Shown: one piece after another, positions 61,599-64,000 of the stretch | How the letters are laid out: each line of letters opens with the position of its first letter | How positions within the stretch are numbered: the stretch's first letter is position 1 | Source of the DNA: Pontibacter sp. Tf4 | GTDB taxonomy: Bacteria; Bacteroidota; Bacteroidia; Cytophagales; Hymenobacteraceae | Reading direction: 5' to 3' | Length of the DNA: 64,000 nucleotides | Assembly (NCBI RefSeq): GCF_014212495.1 | Contig: NZ_JACKZC010000004.1 | Span: 62,001 to 126,000, forward strand | Notes under the pieces: model-generated | The model's database searches: none | Seen by the model: the letters and a program-made list of their open reading frames with translations, nothing else | Told to the model about the DNA's origin: nothing | Translations under genes and position numbers: made by a program

Positions 61599-62378
61599 TT
61601 AAGGCCTGGCCGTATAGTTGGCGTTCACCAGCCGGATCTGTCCGTCGGTAGCCTGTGGTTTTTTCTCCAGGATCAGTTCGCCGTCTTTGCTGTTAAAGCC
61701 ACCTTTGCCCGGTGTTCCGTCTTTGCCGGTGTCGCCAACAGTGTGCAGCAGCGTTATGCTGTGCGGGGCATTCGCATGATTGAATACCGGTATAAACGCG
61801 GCTGTGGAATAGGTAAAGGTAATGTTGCCACCATTGCCGCCTATGTAGCCCTGCGTGGCATTTTTGCCATCGGTACCGGGTATGCCGGGCACCAGTTCAT
61901 AGGTAACAATATCTACGCCTTTGTTGCCTTTTACAATTCGCTTTTCGTTGCGGTCGGGAGTGCCGGGCCTGCCGTTCTTGCCGTGCAGGCCATTGCCTCC
62001 GGTGCCGCCCTGGGTATCTATCAGCAGGCTGCTCAGTTCCTGAAAGTGCATGGTTATATCCAGGTCGCCGCCGTTGCTGCCACGGGTGCCCGGCCTGTTC
62101 TTCCGCGTATGCAGGCCATCTTCCCCTCTCGAGCTGATGGTGCATTTGCTGCCTATGTAAGCAACATTCGCTTTTAGAGTTCCGGGGCTGGACGGCGAGA
62201 ATTTTATAGTTGCTTTGTCGTGCATGATCAGCGTATCCACCAGCAGCACATTACCGGGGCCAACTATAAAAACTTCCTTCGGCTTCAGTTCCAGTTTTGT
62301 ATAGTGTTGGTTTTGGGCCTGGGCATGTACTGCGTACAGGATCATCAGCAGGGCGGGTACTAAGTTCTTGATTTTCAT
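61599..62378 (-). CDS. Secreted Gly-rich, collagen-like repeat protein
   Basis: 259 residues: signal peptide (1-21, ends AQAQ), a beta-rich N-terminal part (YTKLELKPKEVFIVGPGNVLLVDTLIMHD), then Gly/Asn/Pro segments with G-x-G and GPGT/GTDG/GRPGTP motifs (SRGEDGLHTRKNRPGTRGSNGGDLD, GGTGGNGLHGKNGRPGTPDRNEKR, GIPGTDGKNATQGYIGGNGGNI, GDTGKDGTPGKGGFNSKDGE). These are short collagen-like runs broken by beta strands. Probably surface or periplasmic and structural. No T9SS C-terminal domain is seen. Confidence 0.75.
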   Translation of the reverse strand: MKIKNLVPALLMILYAVHAQAQNQHYTKLELKPKEVFIVGPGNVLLVDTLIMHDKATIKFSPSSPGTLKANVAYIGSKCTISSRGEDGLHTRKNRPGTRGSNGGDLDITMHFQELSSLLIDTQGGTGGNGLHGKNGRPGTPDRNEKRIVKGNKGVDIVTYELVPGIPGTDGKNATQGYIGGNGGNITFTYSTAAFIPVFNHANAPHSITLLHTVGDTGKDGTPGKGGFNSKDGELILEKKPQATDGQIRLVNANYTARP

Positions 62379-62410
62379 GTGGGAGTAGGGTTAGTGTAGC
62401 TTATGCTAAG

Positions 62411-62418
62411 CAAATATA
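62411..62418 (-). promoter_or_regulatory. -7 element of the Gly-rich protein gene
   Basis: Minus-strand TATATTTG, 32 bp before the ATG at 62378. Confidence 0.55.
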
Positions 62419-62520
62419 TTGCCATATTTTAATATTTAATTTAAAGCTTCAGATCCGGATTAAACTTTTATCTTCAGGGTGCATCTAAGCTACACAAACT
62501 AATCTTAATCTTTATCTGAC

Positions 62521-64000
62521 ATGAAACTCTACAAAACCAAAACGGCGGGTATGGCGCTTCTGGGCCTGCTGCTGTGGGGTGGTTCGCCTGCACCGGTAGC
62601 ACTGGCACAGGGCGGCCAGGACCTGAGCATCTCGTACCAGCGTCCGCCCCAGGCCATTGCCGATATCATTGAAGCACCTGCTACGCCATCGGTCAGCATT
62701 AATGCCAAAGGCGATTTGATGTTGTTGCTGGAGCGCCCCGGCTACCCGGGTATTGAAGAACTGGCTCAGCCTGAGAGCCGCCTGGCTGGCCTGCGCATCA
62801 ATCCTGCCACCAATGGCCAGAGCCGTGGTTCCTCCATCAGTAATATAAAGGTAAAGCAGGTAAACGGCGGCCAGGAAACCCAGATCGCAGGGCTGCCGCA
62901 AAACGCACGGTTGTCGTACATCACCTGGTCTCCGGACGAAAAGTACATTGCTTTTACCAACACCTTGGAGAACGGCATCGAACTATGGATTGCCGACATC
63001 AGCACCAAACAGGCAAAGAAACTGACCAACGCTACCATAAACGATGCCTACAGCGGCAGCCCGTTTGAGTGGACAAGCGATAGCAAATCATTGGTAGTTA
63101 AGTTTATAGATGAGAACCGCGGTCAGATGCCGCAACGTGCGCTGGCTCCGGCCGGGCCAACCATCCAGCAGAACATCGGAAAAGTAAAGCCATCGCGCAC
63201 CTACCAGGACCTGCTGAAAAACCGCTACGACGAGCAACTGTTCGATTACTACATGCAGACCCAACTGAAGCTGGTAACGATAGACGGGAAGCAGCAACCG
63301 ATCGGGAAGGCCGGTATTGTAAAGAGCATGGATGTGTCGCCGGACGGGCAGTACCTGCTGGTGCAGACTATACAGAAACCTTACTCGTACCTGGTGCCGC
63401 ATTACTACTTCCCGTACAGTGTAGAAGTATGGAGCCGTGATGGCAAAGTGGTAAAACAACTGGCGCAGCTGCCCTTAGCCGAAGACATTCCGATCGCGTT
63501 TGATGCCGTGGCAAAAGGCCCGCGCAACTATAGCTGGCGCCCTGATAAACCGGCTACCCTGTACTGGGCCGAAGCACTGGACGGCGGCGATGCAAACAAG
63601 GAAGTAGCAGAGCGCGATGCGGTGTATACCCTGGATGCGCCATTTGCTGCAAAGCCAACTAAGCTGGCGGCAACAAAATACAGATACCGTGGCGTGCAGT
63701 GGGGCGAAAACATGGCGCTGGTAAACGAGCGTTGGTGGAAGACCCGTACAGAGCGCACCACTATGGTTAACCCGGCCAAGCCTGGCAAAGCAACCGTACT
63801 GATCGAGCGATCTTACGAAGATGGTTACACTGATCCGGGCTCGCCGGTATTTACCAAAAACAAGTATGGCCGCAGCGTACTGTTGACTGATAAAAAAGGC
63901 CAGCACATTTACATGATTTCCGAAGGAGGCTCGCCGGAAGGTAACCGTCCGTTCCTGAGCGAGTTTAACCTGAAATCGAAGAAGGCCAACATCCTGTTCC
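62521..64000 (+). CDS. S9 family peptidase, plastid-type glutamyl endopeptidase (5' part)
   Basis: Open from ATG 62521 to the window end (493 codons, no stop), so partial. Signal peptide (1-30, ends ALAQ), then SYQRPPQAIADIIEAPATPSVSINAKGDLMLLLERPGYPGIEELAQPESRLAGLRINP. This opening is characteristic of the glutamyl endopeptidase (CGEP) group of prolyl-oligopeptidase-like S9 enzymes. WSPDEKYIAFTN, FEWTSDSKSLVVKF and DVSPDGQYLLV are beta-propeller blades. The catalytic Ser/Asp/His domain lies beyond the window. Expected to be periplasmic. Confidence 0.9.
   Translation, partial: MKLYKTKTAGMALLGLLLWGGSPAPVALAQGGQDLSISYQRPPQAIADIIEAPATPSVSINAKGDLMLLLERPGYPGIEELAQPESRLAGLRINPATNGQSRGSSISNIKVKQVNGGQETQIAGLPQNARLSYITWSPDEKYIAFTNTLENGIELWIADISTKQAKKLTNATINDAYSGSPFEWTSDSKSLVVKFIDENRGQMPQRALAPAGPTIQQNIGKVKPSRTYQDLLKNRYDEQLFDYYMQTQLKLVTIDGKQQPIGKAGIVKSMDVSPDGQYLLVQTIQKPYSYLVPHYYFPYSVEVWSRDGKVVKQLAQLPLAEDIPIAFDAVAKGPRNYSWRPDKPATLYWAEALDGGDANKEVAERDAVYTLDAPFAAKPTKLAATKYRYRGVQWGENMALVNERWWKTRTERTTMVNPAKPGKATVLIERSYEDGYTDPGSPVFTKNKYGRSVLLTDKKGQHIYMISEGGSPEGNRPFLSEFNLKSKKANILF

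Noticed and set aside
1..64000. AACTATAGTT as a promoter box
   Set aside because: TATAGTTTG loosely resembles TAnnTTTG, but most copies are inside genes, on both strands, without TTTG at the right spacing or a downstream start codon.

Overview
The window reads as chromosomal DNA of a Bacteroidota bacterium, most likely Cytophagales/Hymenobacteraceae (Pontibacter-like). The support is: Bacteroidota-type promoters (TAnnTTTG, sometimes with TTTG 19-20 bp upstream) and no clear Shine-Dalgarno sequences; a secreted PKD protein with a type IX secretion (T9SS) C-terminal domain followed by a PorP/SprF-family gene; a fused DAHP synthase/chorismate mutase; and a LytS/LytTR pair. No rRNA, transposase, integrase, phage gene or CRISPR array was seen. 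The assignment below phylum level is inference.

Layout. 0.2-9.4 kb: small Thr-rich lipoprotein, proline dehydrogenase, aromatic amino-acid genes (DAHP synthase/chorismate mutase; aroB-aroA operon), Ca2+-type P-ATPase, BtuF-like binding protein. 9.5-22.6 kb: M42 peptidase, acyl-CoA carboxylase beta subunit, clpC, WbqC-like protein, LpxL-type acyltransferase, ABC-2 exporter pair, TsaC-like protein, mltG, thioesterase, BrkB-family protein. 22.75-35.8 kb: tRNA-Ser(UGA), then a cyanophycin locus: cyanophycinase (cphB), PAS histidine kinase, isoaspartyl peptidase (iaaA), cyanophycin synthetase (cphA), NarL-type response regulator, an unknown small protein, an MFS transporter and an M20 amidohydrolase. 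36.3-41.9 kb: T9SS cargo, PorP/SprF protein and an outer-membrane barrel, ending in a decayed tRNA-Ser 3' end with terminator. 42.2-50.2 kb: acyltransferase, MgtC/SapB-DUF4010 protein, RND efflux operon. 50.5-64 kb: alkyltransferase-like protein, DUF4256, hydrolase, rlmH, LytS/LytTR pair, cupin, ferritin, a 2Fe-2S protein, a Gly-rich secreted protein and the 5' part of a plant-plastid-type glutamyl endopeptidase.

How genes work together. The cyanophycin locus is a closed storage cycle: CphA makes multi-Arg-poly-Asp, CphB releases beta-Asp-Arg dipeptides, and IaaA splits them to Asp and Arg. A HisKA_3-type kinase and a NarL-type regulator (family types that normally pair) lie on opposite sides of iaaA-cphA. 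The 10-bp palindrome TAAGTACTTA occurs in the intergenic region upstream of cphB and the kinase, and twice in the one upstream of cphA and the regulator. It is a candidate operator.

The most unusual genome-scale signal is the palindrome AACTATAGTT (core CTATAG), repeated very many times in genes and between genes and built into terminators. Intergenic regions also carry families of short palindromes with 3-nt spacers, heptamer tandem arrays and dispersed repeats.
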